A stretch of DNA of 64,000 nucleotides from Chitinophaga dinghuensis (GCF_003259435.1 NZ_QLMA01000005.1:248001-312000); one strand, 5' to 3'. Positions 1 to 9,155 are shown, numbered from the stretch's first letter. Program-made: numbers and translations. The notes: generated by a model not told the origin, from the sequence alone.

Positions 1-1045
1 CTTGAATGAGTTCCACGACATGGGGCAATGTACAGTATTTGCCCTGCTGGTATTTTCTAAGATACCAGATAATGGCCGTCAGAAAAATGATTGGAGATTC
101 CACGAAAAAGTCGCCACCGCGCTGAATCCAGCTGCGGTTCAATCCCAAAAGAATTGTCCTCGCACTTTCGCCGGCATCTGTGATGTCTGTCATTCCTCCG
201 GGTTCCAAAGGATTACATCTACCAGAGCGGGTCAGGTCTTCAAAAAGAATCGCATTGAATTGGGGAACTAGCTTATATCTGTGCTTGTATTTTAGAAAAT
301 GGTTATAGGCAATAAGCGCCAGGTCCGGGTACTTCCAATCATGTAAAAACATGCAATAGCCCTTCTCTATCTGTTGTTTAATGATATTCTCCAGAATGTA
401 CCAAGTTTTTCCGCTCCCCGGCTGGCCGGCCAGAAATAGCCCCCTGGCTGGGTTAACCAGATTTATATAACACCTCCGGGTTTGCTTTTTTAGTCTATAT
501 GTAGCAGGTAGATTTACAGAAAACTCATTTGTGAGCAGGCGCTCTTCCTGGGGAAAGGTTTGGCCTTCCTGATTGAAAATATCCCTGCGGTTAATCTTTA
601 GTTTCAGAACACGGGATAGTAAGGTGCCACCGGTAAGTACCAGGATATAGCCAGTTCCGGTTGCTGCTATGTATATAATAGTGCGCTGCTCACCATCACC
701 CGGAATCAAAAGACAATAATAGCTGGCGAAATAGAACACCAAACCTGAAACTATATAGGTCAGTGCAGTTCTATACTGTATTTTCTCATCCTTCCTCCCC
801 TGGGCTCCCAGCAATGTAATACCGAGGAATCCCAACGCAATTAGTTTGGATTTATGGAAATAAGAAAAGAGCCCGGATTTGGCAATATTCTCCAGTAGCC
901 GATCCGTAATATCTGCTGTAAGCTGCCAGGCATGGAACCCTGCATAGCAGTAGTAGTAAAAGTGAATTATCAGTACGGATATACTGATCAATCGGGTCAT
1001 GTCCAGGATTTTCCGTAATCCCTGGTCGTTTTCTCCTGTGCGCAT
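1..1045 (-). CDS. mobC: Coupling protein MobC/TraG (VirD4-like), partial
   Basis: The reading frame is open from an ATG at 1045 to the window edge, giving the first 348 residues; the C-terminus is missing. The N-terminal part has several hydrophobic segments (about residues 14-35, 72-85, 98-118 and 125-146), as expected for an inner-membrane type IV coupling protein. A Walker A motif GQPGSGKT is at residues 207-214. The protein should bind the relaxosome and pump DNA into the conjugation channel using ATP. It follows mobB by 42 bases on the same strand, so the three mob genes look like one operon. The Bacteroidetes MobC assignment rests on this context and on the motif. Confidence 0.85.
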   Translation of the reverse strand, partial: MRTGENDQGLRKILDMTRLISISVLIIHFYYYCYAGFHAWQLTADITDRLLENIAKSGLFSYFHKSKLIALGFLGITLLGAQGRKDEKIQYRTALTYIVSGLVFYFASYYCLLIPGDGEQRTIIYIAATGTGYILVLTGGTLLSRVLKLKINRRDIFNQEGQTFPQEERLLTNEFSVNLPATYRLKKQTRRCYINLVNPARGLFLAGQPGSGKTWYILENIIKQQIEKGYCMFLHDWKYPDLALIAYNHFLKYKHRYKLVPQFNAILFEDLTRSGRCNPLEPGGMTDITDAGESARTILLGLNRSWIQRGGDFFVESPIIFLTAIIWYLRKYQQGKYCTLPHVVELIQ

Positions 1046-1087
1046 TTTTCACTCCCTCCATTTCTCGCTACACTTGCGCGTGAGCGT

Positions 1088-2401
1088 CTAATCGTTGTCT
1101 GATGGGCGTTTCCGCCTTTTTCTCTTTCGTCGTTGCTCCGGTGTCTGAAAACTGTATTCAGGTTGGACTAGATGTTCAATAATTCCGGAGGCCGTGGGTG
1201 CTAAACCTCCTGTTACAGCGGTTGGTGGTGTGGATAGCTGGTTTTGCTGCAATGAGACTGTCAATGCAGTATCATCTGATTTCACGTGATTGCCGGTAGT
1301 AAGTATATAAGGTTTTAACACCGGTGTCTGACCGGCAGGTGCTTGTATGCTGATAGTACAGCGTTGCTGTAGCGCAGAGGCACTGTACTGCTTACCCAGG
1401 GTACTGCCATTGAATACACATTTTGTTTTATGGTCTATGAAGGTGACGCTGTATAGTTGGCCGGTAGCATTCTGCCTCCTGACAGTAGAAATACCGTCTT
1501 TTTCAAGGGATACAATCAGTTGGGATACAGACAGCTGGCGTTGCCCAGCAAGTATCCAATCTATTGTAGTTTTTATCCTTTGGGCATGAGGCGCCTTCAA
1601 GGCCTGGTTTTCATGGAATCGCCCTTCCAGATAAGCCAGTGTGGGTTTACTATAAATGGAGCTGGCTTTAACGGGAACGCCTACTTTATTGCCTCTTTCA
1701 TCAAGAATGCGATATACCAGCCCACCCTTCTGATAAATTCGGGAATCCTCTTTACCTCTGTCGGCAGCAACATTATAGAGCCGGAGGATAGCATTCAGTT
1801 CCGGTAGGGAGCTATATTTATAAGATTTGAGGACTGCATCCAGTACATTGATGATGCTCCGTTTAGTCTCACCTTTACCATAGATAACCTTTTGTGCGTT
1901 TACGGAATGAACATCTTTTAATAGTTCTTTCTGGTCTTCCGCGCGCACAAGCCCGTACTGTTCCTGGATGGCCTTCCGTGCTGGTTCTGATTTGTACTTG
2001 CCAATATTATGCAGCCGGATTGGCGTACCATCAGCCTTGATAGAAGTAGTAACAATATGAATATGCGGGTGCCCGGCGTCAAAATGCTCATATATCAGGA
2101 AAGGCTGCTCGGAAAAACCAATACGTTTCATATAGTCTTCTGCGATAGTGACCAGCTTTTCCGGTGAGAATTTCTCCGTAGGATGAAAGTTCAAGGAAAT
2201 ATGCAGATTCTTAGTTTTTACCGTCTCATTGAGGGCATGCAGGTGCTGAAACCGTTCCAGCTTGTCATAAAAATTCATGTCCTCCTTATCCTGGAGAAAG
2301 TTGCTGACATGTATTAGTGTAGCACAACCTTCTTTGACCTTGTTTTCATTGTAGTTGAGCACACGGTAGATACTATCAGGGAATTTTATTTTTGCGACCA
2401 T
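1088..2401 (-). CDS. mobB: Relaxase MobB (MOBP-type relaxase/mobilisation nuclease)
   Basis: This 437-residue protein carries the relaxase metal-binding histidine triad in HPHIHIV (residues 111-117), preceded by conserved HISLNFHP at about 67-74. It should nick one strand at oriT and stay bound to the DNA 5' end during conjugation. Candidate catalytic tyrosines lie near the N-terminus (Y12, Y17). The region after about residue 200 is less conserved in appearance and ends in a basic RKRKRRKR tail. Its start overlaps the end of mobA by 16 bases, which suggests translational coupling. The family is the Bacteroidetes MobB relaxase (Pfam Relaxase). Confidence 0.9.
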   Translation of the reverse strand: MVAKIKFPDSIYRVLNYNENKVKEGCATLIHVSNFLQDKEDMNFYDKLERFQHLHALNETVKTKNLHISLNFHPTEKFSPEKLVTIAEDYMKRIGFSEQPFLIYEHFDAGHPHIHIVTTSIKADGTPIRLHNIGKYKSEPARKAIQEQYGLVRAEDQKELLKDVHSVNAQKVIYGKGETKRSIINVLDAVLKSYKYSSLPELNAILRLYNVAADRGKEDSRIYQKGGLVYRILDERGNKVGVPVKASSIYSKPTLAYLEGRFHENQALKAPHAQRIKTTIDWILAGQRQLSVSQLIVSLEKDGISTVRRQNATGQLYSVTFIDHKTKCVFNGSTLGKQYSASALQQRCTISIQAPAGQTPVLKPYILTTGNHVKSDDTALTVSLQQNQLSTPPTAVTGGLAPTASGIIEHLVQPEYSFQTPEQRRKRKRRKRPSDND

Positions 2402-2769
2402 TGCTGATAGATTTGGTTCATTCGCTGATTGATCTCTGCTACCTTTTGTAGTAGCTCTTGTTGCTGCCTCTCGTTAGAGATAATCCAGGCAAGATATTCC
2501 GGTTGTTCCCGCAGAGTATGCAGCTTTTTAACAGCCTGGTTATAATTATTACCGATGGCGCTCAATTCATTTTTCAATGTGATTAGTTCTGCCAAAAGGT
2601 CATCCACGGAGCTGTTGCGGAGCTTTACAGTAACCGGCTTTTGAAGTAAAACAGCCCGGACGTACTGGCTTAACTTGCGGCATGTGGTGGTCTTATATAG
2701 CTGGAAAATCTGCTTATACTCTTCCGGCTTCACCCGTATGCTGATCCATTTTCTTTCCTTCGTATCCAT
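2386..2769 (-). CDS. mobA: Mobilisation accessory protein MobA (relaxosome component)
   Basis: A 127-residue protein starting at the ATG at 2769, which has AAGGGA placed 6 bases upstream; an in-frame start 102 bases further up is less likely because it would run through the palindromic region. The N-terminal half looks like a ribbon-helix-helix DNA-binding domain (KWISIRVKPEEYKQI) and the C-terminal half is a long amphipathic helix. Such proteins bind oriT and recruit the relaxase. It is the first gene of the mob operon and lies beside the candidate oriT. Confidence 0.75.
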   Translation of the reverse strand: MDTKERKWISIRVKPEEYKQIFQLYKTTTCRKLSQYVRAVLLQKPVTVKLRNSSVDDLLAELITLKNELSAIGNNYNQAVKKLHTLREQPEYLAWIISNERQQQELLQKVAEINQRMNQIYQQWSQK

Positions 2770-3330
2770 AAGTATCCCTTTTCTTGTCTTCAAAAAATTC
2801 CGAGTTCCGAGGAATTTGAGATATACCGCTGCCGACTTCGGAGGCGAGCGGCGAGATCCGTTGTGCAACAACGGTACATCTCGCCGGGTACCATCAATGG
2901 TACACTGATCCGCCTTCCGGAAGTATTAGAAGCCTTCTGGTCGGAGTATCCGCTGTCCGATGGAGATATGGAAATATCCTGTCTGAAGTAAGGTATCCGA
3001 TGGCTATGCCGTCATCAAGGGCGGACAGCCAGGAAGAGCGTAAATGCCTACGGCAGAAAATATAGATTACGAAATTTAGGTGCAGCCTCCCCTGGTATTG
3101 CAAGGCTGAAAAATTGACAGCCGAACTTCCACCATGCCGGGCTATGCGGGGAACAGATAGCTTTTTACTGATCATCATACAACACTATTTTCAAAATTCA
3201 CCAATCAGGTTCTTTTCTTGCAAAACTAATGTAGCACAATGTTACAGCGATTACCTGTGTCAATTTAATACAGGATACGTATGTTCATTTGAGTTAGTTT
3301 TACATCATAGTTACTCACCTTAAATGAAAT
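2770..3330. other. Gene-free region between divergent mobA and a small gene; candidate oriT region
   Basis: I see no convincing gene in these 561 bases. The part nearest mobA is rich in inverted repeats (2850-2903, see separate entry), followed by GATAT/ATATC at 2965-2969 and 2974-2978 and a repeated TCCGATGG. This is where oriT and the promoters of the divergent genes are expected. The right part (about 3170-3330) is AT-rich with no recognised box. Confidence 0.5.
2850..2903. repeat. Nested inverted repeats upstream of mobA (possible oriT / relaxosome site)
   Basis: GGCGAGAT at 2850-2857 pairs perfectly with ATCTCGCC at 2878-2885. Nested inside, CCGTTG at 2858-2863 pairs with CAACGG at 2869-2874 around a TGCAA loop. 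Immediately after comes GTACCAT (2888-2894), CA, ATGGTAC (2897-2903). The arms and position just upstream of mobA fit an oriT inverted repeat. The nick site cannot be assigned from sequence alone. Confidence 0.5.
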
Positions 3331-3687
3331 GTGATGGATGGAAATGTGTATACCTTCAATGAAGCTATAGCTGCCGGATGCGAGCCACGGGATTATCTGT
3401 TTGATACAGCGCATCTGCCTGTCGGAACTGTTCACGCGTTCCTGGACTTCAAAATCTGGACAAAAAGCGGTACCGGTATCACCTGTTTTTTCCGGGAAGG
3501 AAAAACAGATAGAAGATTCAGGCTAACGGTTTTTCGCAGGAAGGACAAAGATTCCTATACGCTGGATGATAACGGAATCGATTTCAGAATCTCCCCGCTG
3601 AATGTTCTATACCAACTTATATCAGATAAGAACAGTAATGGCAACATAGTGCTGAGGCAAGCAGATATAATAAATACTGCACGGTAA
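3331..3687 (+). CDS. Small protein of unknown function
   Basis: 118 residues from a GTG at 3331, or 117 from the ATG at 3334. I do not recognise a family. It has no signal peptide or membrane segment; the composition is that of a small soluble protein with many charged residues. It is divergent from the mob operon and followed by two hairpins, which supports a real transcription unit. It resembles the lineage-restricted orphan genes often found near oriT in Bacteroidetes elements, but no role can be given. Confidence 0.55.
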   Translation: MMDGNVYTFNEAIAAGCEPRDYLFDTAHLPVGTVHAFLDFKIWTKSGTGITCFFREGKTDRRFRLTVFRRKDKDSYTLDDNGIDFRISPLNVLYQLISDKNSNGNIVLRQADIINTAR

Positions 3688-3759
3688 TAACGTATAAGTC
3701 TGGAGCCATTGGCTTCCGGGAATAATTGGTTTTCGTAGTTTCAGTTATAGTTGTGAAGT

Positions 3760-3787
3760 ATCCGGGTATTCCTGCCCGGATTTATCC
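3760..3787 (+). terminator. Hairpin after the 3331-3687 gene
   Basis: ATCCGGG at 3760-3766 pairs with CCCGGAT at 3775-3781 around an 8-base loop, followed by the T-rich TTATCCTTATT. It is about 70 bases after the stop codon of the upstream gene. Confidence 0.5.
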
Positions 3788-3840
3788 TTATTCCAACAGA
3801 CCCCAGTCTTCCTGGATATACACCTTTCAAAATATCTACA

Positions 3841-3872
3841 ACGGCCTGTCCCGGAGGGCAGGCCGTTTTTTT
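3841..3872 (+). terminator. Rho-independent terminator
   Basis: ACGGCCTG at 3841-3848 pairs with CAGGCCGT at 3859-3866 and is followed by seven T residues (3866-3872). It lies between the small plus-strand gene and the end of the convergent DUF932 gene. Confidence 0.75.
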
Positions 3873-3908
3873 GAGCAAAAATGAGCCATCCTATCTTATA
3901 GGAATCAG

Positions 3909-3947
3909 TATAGAAAAGGAACAGCGGGGAGGTATGCTCCCCGCTGT
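3909..3947 (-). terminator. Terminator of the DUF932 gene
   Basis: Eleven-base perfect arms (ACAGCGGGGAG at 3921-3931 and its complement at 3937-3947) enclose a GTATG loop. On the minus strand the stem is followed by TCCTTTTCTATA. The stem begins 5 bases after the DUF932 stop codon. Confidence 0.75.
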
Positions 3948-3952
3948 GATGA

Positions 3953-5032
3953 TCAGTTTAGAATTAATCCTTCCGCGCCTTTGCCAGCAAAGGACTGACA
4001 GAGATTAAAAGCGGATTGTGTGCGCAGCTGTGCTGTACCGTTCATGATGGAATTTAGTTTTAACTCCTGTGTTTTAAAAGTACGTACGTTCTGAAAATAG
4101 CCGCTAACGGCATTGTAAGCACCAAAGAGAGTGCCACGTGTAGTGTCTGTTTGCTGGGTGCTATCACTCATTGCATATTCGTACACCTTTTCCACGATAT
4201 TTGTAAAAGCGGTGGAAAGTTCGTCTACTTTACCGGTGGTGATATTCTGCAAAACCTCTTTATTGGGCACCATCGCCAGCTGGATCAATTTTTTAACTTC
4301 CGGGTCCGTGATCCTCACCTTTGCCCATTGGTTGAAAATATCCTCCATCTGTACAGATAATTTATTAGCAAGGCCCATTACTTTGTGGGCCTGCGTCAGC
4401 CGGTCCTTTGCGTTGGTCGTGTGGCGAATTTTCACACTATTGGAATGGTTGCGCATGGCGGCATTAAGAGTGTTGTTACAAACAATCCGGATCGGTGTAA
4501 AGGCGGCGGTAATACTGCCCATACCGTTATGGCTGGTGGTCAGGAAAAGATATTGTTCTATCAGATCATCATTACCCACCCGGATATAAGAAGGGAGTTT
4601 AGCGGTGATAAATATACGTTCTCCCTGCCCCAACGCCCCGGCAGTTTCATAAAAGATACCGTCACCATCTACAATAGAATCAAAAAAAGTAAAAGCATCA
4701 ACGTTTTGTACGACTTCATACTCCCGACCTACAACACCTAATACGGTTTCGTTATCTGTGCGCACGGTGGCGTAGTAGTTCGGAACATCTATTTCCGGGA
4801 TGATGATATTTCCTTCGTGGGCGTCTTCCTTTTGACTGTTGGCGAAATTTTCGTTATCATATGTAAACAGTGGACGTTTTTCTACTGTATAGTCCAGCCC
4901 TGCAAATTTTATAGCTTCTTCGCTGGTAGGGTAGTTTTCTACAATCTGACCCAAACCATGCCACGCTTTTTCCTGTACAGAAAAGAAACTATGTTTACCT
5001 GTTTGTTCGTTGAAAAAGATATTATGTGCCAT
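3953..5032 (-). CDS. DUF932 (phage/plasmid-like TIGR03299) protein
   Basis: A 359-residue protein starting at the ATG at 5032 (MAHNIFFNEQ); an in-frame start at 5107 would add 25 residues that do not fit the family. The N-terminal pattern with KAWHGLG and the later VGREYEVVQN are typical of DUF932 proteins, which are common on plasmids, phages and conjugative elements. Their molecular role is not established. It is a single-gene unit with its own terminator; the 87-frame small gene upstream on the same strand may be cotranscribed. Confidence 0.85.
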   Translation of the reverse strand: MAHNIFFNEQTGKHSFFSVQEKAWHGLGQIVENYPTSEEAIKFAGLDYTVEKRPLFTYDNENFANSQKEDAHEGNIIIPEIDVPNYYATVRTDNETVLGVVGREYEVVQNVDAFTFFDSIVDGDGIFYETAGALGQGERIFITAKLPSYIRVGNDDLIEQYLFLTTSHNGMGSITAAFTPIRIVCNNTLNAAMRNHSNSVKIRHTTNAKDRLTQAHKVMGLANKLSVQMEDIFNQWAKVRITDPEVKKLIQLAMVPNKEVLQNITTGKVDELSTAFTNIVEKVYEYAMSDSTQQTDTTRGTLFGAYNAVSGYFQNVRTFKTQELKLNSIMNGTAQLRTQSAFNLCQSFAGKGAEGLILN

Positions 5033-5143
5033 AAGATAACCCGCTTTTGATTTATAGGCCGCAGATGGGAAGCTGCGGTAAAATGTGATTGAAAATTTTT
5101 TAAGCAAAGAGGTATCCGTCCGGCATCACGAACGGATACCGGA

Positions 5144-5350
5144 TCAATCGCCCAAAAGTGTGAGCTGTTCAGGGTTTACGCGGTTCGCATAATTGGTATG
5201 ACTGTGTTTTTTCACAAGGAACCATACCATTATATCTTCATTCATTACTATAACCCATGCAGACAAAAGGGCTTTGGACCTTGTTACATGGTTTCGGCGC
5301 TGAATGTGCCATGATAGCCGCATTAGCCGGGAGAGATTTTTTTGTTTCAT
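5144..5350 (-). CDS. Small basic protein of unknown function
   Basis: 68 residues from the ATG at 5350 (MKQKNLSRLM); a longer frame to 5407 is possible. The composition is basic and it resembles the short proteins that sit beside DUF932 genes in Bacteroidetes elements, beginning with a helix of the type LSRLMRLSWHIQ. No catalytic motif or membrane segment is visible. It is 111 bases upstream of the DUF932 start on the same strand. Confidence 0.5.
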   Translation of the reverse strand: MKQKNLSRLMRLSWHIQRRNHVTRSKALLSAWVIVMNEDIMVWFLVKKHSHTNYANRVNPEQLTLLGD

Positions 5351-5598
5351 GATCGCTACTTTTAAGGTGAATAATCTGTAAGGCTCGGCATCCCGCCTGC
5401 CATACACCCGTAGCGACCAGCCATTGCACCGGGAAGGACGGAGAAAGTTTGAGGAAAAAAAATACGACCGCGGTCAACTAGAAAAATCATCATGAACGTG
5501 GTGGAGATTTTTTTTGCTCAACCGCAGGCCAGCCGTAGCGCAGCGGAGGCGCAGACTTTCGTAGGAGCTGAACGGTGCAATATTTTTCGGAGGGGAGA

Positions 5599-5718
5599 AT
5601 GAGTAAGTATCCGGAATCTTCAAAAGAGAATGAAACATTTCCGGAGAGAGCAATAGTCTTCATGAGGAGGAACGGAGCGTCGCAACGAGTGGTGAAAAGT
5701 GAAAGAACGCTGGCTTAA
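5599..5718 (+). CDS. Possible 39-residue small protein with a strong ribosome-binding site
   Basis: An ATG at 5599 follows GGAGGGGAGA, an unusually strong Shine-Dalgarno sequence for this phylum, and opens a 39-codon frame ending in TAA at 5716-5718. The predicted protein is charged (many Glu, Lys and Arg) with no membrane segment. It lies just before the DUF6660-TonB-CDF cassette and could be a leader or chance frame. The rest of 5351-5780 shows no other gene. Confidence 0.3.
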   Translation: MSKYPESSKENETFPERAIVFMRRNGASQRVVKSERTLA

Positions 5719-5780
5719 TTATATTTTAAAAAACAACAATGTGATTGGATATAAAATGGATCATCACTATATTTGCCTCC

Positions 5781-6104
5781 ATGAAATGGCTTATGATCAT
5801 ATTCTCCTTGTATGTGCTGACACTTTCAGCCATTCCATGCTGTGGAGATGATTACTGTTGCGATGAGCAGGCCATCCTAACTAGAAGCAGCCAGCAGCAT
5901 AACGATCATGATAAGCATAAAAAACCAGAGTTACCTTGTAGCCCCTTTTTCTCTTGCACTACCTGTCATGGGGTTATAATTCCGGAAATTGCAAAGTCAG
6001 AACCGGAAACAATGCCCTTGCCAAGGAATATTTATTACGACTACGCAGATCAATCCCTACCTGAATTTCCTGCTTTTATCTGGCAACCACCCCAGCTATC
6101 CTAA
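5781..6104 (+). CDS. DUF6660 family periplasmic/secreted Cys-His-rich protein
   Basis: 107 residues from the ATG at 5781; the frame also opens at a TTG at 5745. Residues 1-19 form a signal peptide. The mature part is rich in metal ligands: PCCGDDYCC, then HNDHDKHKK, then CSPFFSCTTCHG. The family (DUF6660) is small and typically found next to TonB-dependent receptors and cation transporters in Bacteroidetes. A metal-binding or sensing role is inferred from the residues and from the neighbouring receptor and CDF-like genes. It is the first gene of that cassette. Confidence 0.75.
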   Translation: MKWLMIIFSLYVLTLSAIPCCGDDYCCDEQAILTRSSQQHNDHDKHKKPELPCSPFFSCTTCHGVIIPEIAKSEPETMPLPRNIYYDYADQSLPEFPAFIWQPPQLS

Positions 6105-6184
6105 TAGTCTCTCTACACAACCGATATGCCCGTTGGAAAACACGGGACATGCTTCTATTATTTTTGGTTTACATCAACAGTAAA

Positions 6185-8356
6185 ATGTTTAAGACACTTA
6201 GCAGTATATTATTGCTGTGCCTGGCCCAGGTATGCCTGGCGCAGAACACGTTCACAGCATTTATAAAAGACGCAGACAGCAAAGAACCCCTGATCGGGGC
6301 AACAGCAGTACTTACCGGTACCAGCAAAGGTGCCACGGCTGATAACAAGGGTATGGTAAGTATTAGCGGTATTCCCAACGGCAGGCATGTCATTACCTGC
6401 ACCTTTTTGGGATACCAGGAGAAGGTGGATACTTTCTCCTTCCCATTGACCAGAGATACCATCACTATTTACCTGGAACATGCCGGAGAAAAGATAGAGG
6501 AAGTCGTAATATCCTCCACCCGTAGCAACCGTAGTATCCGGGATATCCCTACCCGTGTTGAATTTATTGCCGGAGAGGAACTGGAAGAAAAAGGCAACAT
6601 GAAACCGGGAGATATACGTATGATGCTCAACGAAAGCACCGGTATCCAAACGCAGCAGATTTCAGCCACCTCTGCCAATTCCAGTATCCGTATACAGGGC
6701 CTTGATGGTCGCTATACACAGATACTCAAAGACGGGTTTCCTCTCTATGCCGGTTTTTCCGGTGGCTTAGGACTGCTACAAACTCCGCCACTGGACCTGA
6801 AACAGGTGGAGGTTATTAAAGGCTCTGCCTCCACGTTATATGGCGGTGGTGCTATTGCGGGTCTTGTCAACCTGATTTCAAAGGTTCCAACAACAGAACG
6901 GGAACTTCGCTTTCTGATCAACGGTACTTCTGCGGGAGGGTTGGACCTCAACGGGTTTTATGGACAGCGGTTCAACAAAGTCGGCCTGACCGTCTTTGCT
7001 TCAAGGAGCAGCAACAAACCATATGACCCTTCCAGTACCGGCTTTACCGCCATACCGAAATTTGAACGGTATGTATTCAACCCAAAGCTGTTTGTCTATT
7101 TCAGCCCGAAAACCCGGATGAACCTGGGCGTTAACTTCACCACTGAAGACAGAACCGGCGGCGACCTGCTATATATCAAAGGCAGAGGCGACAGTACCCA
7201 CAGTTACTATGAGAAAAATAAAAGCAACCGTTTTTCCACACAGTTTTCATTCGATCATGAGTTCAGTGAAGGTAACAGCCTGACGGTTAAAAATTCTGTC
7301 AACAGTTTTAAACGGACCATATCTATTCCAGGTTATGTATTTGACGGGCAGCAATGGTCCTCCTATACAGAAGCGACCTACAGCCGGCAACGGGAAAACA
7401 TGGACTGGATAGCCGGTATTAACGTTTATACTGATAATTTCAAAGAGCAGCAAACAGACACCCTACCCAAACGCAACTATGATCAAAACACACTGGGCGC
7501 CTTTGTGCAAAATACCTGGAAGGCTAACAACTGGCTGCAACTGGAAACCGGCTTGCGGGGCGACTATGTAATTGACTACGGCCTGGTGCTGCTTCCCCGT
7601 ATTTCCGCTCTGTTTAAAATCTCGCCAAAATTATCATCTCGTGTTGGCGGTGGATTGGGGTATAAAACGCCTACCATATTCACCGAAGAAACAGAACGGA
7701 TACAATACAAATCTGTGCTGCCCATTAGTTCCGATATAAATAAGCTGGAACGGTCCTATGGTGCTAACTTTGATCTGAACTACAAAACTTCCCTGTTTAA
7801 CGACAAGGTAAGTTTCAGCATCAACCAGCTTTTCTTTTATACCCGTATCAATCACCCATTATTACTTAAAAATGCTCCCGGCAATCTATACCAGTTGGAA
7901 AATGTTGATGGCTTTATTGATACCAAAGGCTGGGAAACAAATGTCAAATTCGGCTATGGCGATTTTAAATTATTCATCGGCTATACCTTTACCGATGCCC
8001 GTCTGAACGACAATGGCATCATCCGGGAAAATCCGCTTACCGCCCGCCACCGGCTAAATAACGTGTTGATGTATGAAAAAGAAGAAAAGTGGAAAGTAGG
8101 GTTGGAAGCCTATTACTACAGCAAACAAACTCTCACCGATGGCAGTACTGGTAAGCCATATTGGATATGCGGATTTATGGCAGAAAAATTATGGGAGAAA
8201 TTCTCCCTGTTCGTGAACTTTGAAAACTACCTGGACACCCGGCAGACCCGTTTCGACAGTATCTACACCGGTACAGTAACACATCCGGTTTTCCGGGACA
8301 TTTACGCGCCGCTGGATGGCTTCGTGGTAAACGGTGGGCTGAAATTAAAATTGTAA
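6185..8356 (+). CDS. TonB-dependent outer-membrane receptor (metal cassette)
   Basis: 723 residues from the ATG at 6185, which starts a clear signal peptide ending at about residue 20 (CLAQVCLAQ). Residues about 22-105 are a carboxypeptidase-regulatory-like domain, about 115-225 the plug domain (with the SIRIQGLDGRYTQIL segment), and the rest the 22-strand barrel. It should import a substrate across the outer membrane using TonB energy. The gene sits between the DUF6660 gene and a CDF-like transporter, 3 bases from the latter, so the substrate or sensed ligand is probably a metal or metal complex. This is inferred from context only. Confidence 0.9.
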   Translation: MFKTLSSILLLCLAQVCLAQNTFTAFIKDADSKEPLIGATAVLTGTSKGATADNKGMVSISGIPNGRHVITCTFLGYQEKVDTFSFPLTRDTITIYLEHAGEKIEEVVISSTRSNRSIRDIPTRVEFIAGEELEEKGNMKPGDIRMMLNESTGIQTQQISATSANSSIRIQGLDGRYTQILKDGFPLYAGFSGGLGLLQTPPLDLKQVEVIKGSASTLYGGGAIAGLVNLISKVPTTERELRFLINGTSAGGLDLNGFYGQRFNKVGLTVFASRSSNKPYDPSSTGFTAIPKFERYVFNPKLFVYFSPKTRMNLGVNFTTEDRTGGDLLYIKGRGDSTHSYYEKNKSNRFSTQFSFDHEFSEGNSLTVKNSVNSFKRTISIPGYVFDGQQWSSYTEATYSRQRENMDWIAGINVYTDNFKEQQTDTLPKRNYDQNTLGAFVQNTWKANNWLQLETGLRGDYVIDYGLVLLPRISALFKISPKLSSRVGGGLGYKTPTIFTEETERIQYKSVLPISSDINKLERSYGANFDLNYKTSLFNDKVSFSINQLFFYTRINHPLLLKNAPGNLYQLENVDGFIDTKGWETNVKFGYGDFKLFIGYTFTDARLNDNGIIRENPLTARHRLNNVLMYEKEEKWKVGLEAYYYSKQTLTDGSTGKPYWICGFMAEKLWEKFSLFVNFENYLDTRQTRFDSIYTGTVTHPVFRDIYAPLDGFVVNGGLKLKL

Positions 8357-8359
8357 GTA

Positions 8360-9154
8360 ATGCAGAAATCAACATTTCGGATTAAAAAGATGGACTGTGC
8401 TGCGGAAGAGCAGCTTGTGCGTATGAAGCTGGAGGGAATGCAAAGCATCAAACAACTGATCTTTGACCTGGGAGAAAGAAAGCTGGAAGTGATCCATATC
8501 GGAGATGTGGAGCCTATCGCAGATGCTATACATGATCTCAAATTTGATGATAGCTACATTGGATCTGAGCCGGTAGATGCAGAACTGCATCTTGCCTCAG
8601 AAAACCATGAAAGAAAGTTATTAATCTATGTATTACTGATAAATGCCTTCTTTTTTGTTCTTGAAATGGTCACCGGCTTCATTTCCCATTCTATGGGTTT
8701 AGTTGCAGATAGTCTGGATATGCTGGCAGATTCGCTGGTATATGGCCTCAGCCTGTTTGCGGTAGGTGGAACTATATTGCGGAAAAAGCGGATTGCAAAG
8801 GTCAGTGGTTACTTTCAGTTGGCCCTGGCAATACTGGGATTTACAGAAGTAATCCGCCGGTTTATGGGTTTCGGGGAAACGCCTGTATTCAGCACAATGA
8901 TCTACATATCTTTCTTTGCACTTATAGGGAATGCCTTTTCGCTGGTTATATTACGGAAAAGCAAGAGCGAAGAAGCACATATAAAGGCCAGCTGGATATT
9001 TACTTCTAATGATGTAATCATAAATATCGGAGTAATTCTGGCTGGTGTACTGGTATACATTACCTCTTCCCGGATACCTGACCTAATAATAGGAACTCTT
9101 GTATTTGCCATTGTAATGCAGGGAGCGTTCAGGATTCTGAAACTTTCCAAATAA
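8360..9154 (+). CDS. Cation diffusion facilitator-like transporter with N-terminal HMA-like domain
   Basis: 264 residues. Residues 1-75 look like a heavy-metal-associated domain, but the usual CxxC is reduced to CAAE (C13 only). About six hydrophobic segments follow from residue 88. The first membrane pair carries ADSLDMLADS, the CDF acidic metal site, and the fifth has SND in place of the usual HxxxD. There is no C-terminal cytoplasmic CDF domain. The protein is expected to move divalent cations across the inner membrane. Loss of the second Cys suggests altered or absent metal binding by the HMA-like part. It ends the cassette and is followed by a strong terminator. Confidence 0.8.
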   Translation: MQKSTFRIKKMDCAAEEQLVRMKLEGMQSIKQLIFDLGERKLEVIHIGDVEPIADAIHDLKFDDSYIGSEPVDAELHLASENHERKLLIYVLLINAFFFVLEMVTGFISHSMGLVADSLDMLADSLVYGLSLFAVGGTILRKKRIAKVSGYFQLALAILGFTEVIRRFMGFGETPVFSTMIYISFFALIGNAFSLVILRKSKSEEAHIKASWIFTSNDVIINIGVILAGVLVYITSSRIPDLIIGTLVFAIVMQGAFRILKLSK

Positions 9155-9155
9155 T

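Noticed and set aside
2894..3178. A 94-codon minus-strand frame in the mob intergenic region
   Set aside because: Its composition is atypical and it covers the palindrome-rich candidate oriT; no start signal or family was recognised.
5747..5775. Possible promoter (TTG, 20 bases, TATATTTG) right before the DUF6660 ATG
   Set aside because: It would give an almost leaderless message, and the -33 box is incomplete; chance in AT-rich DNA is as likely.
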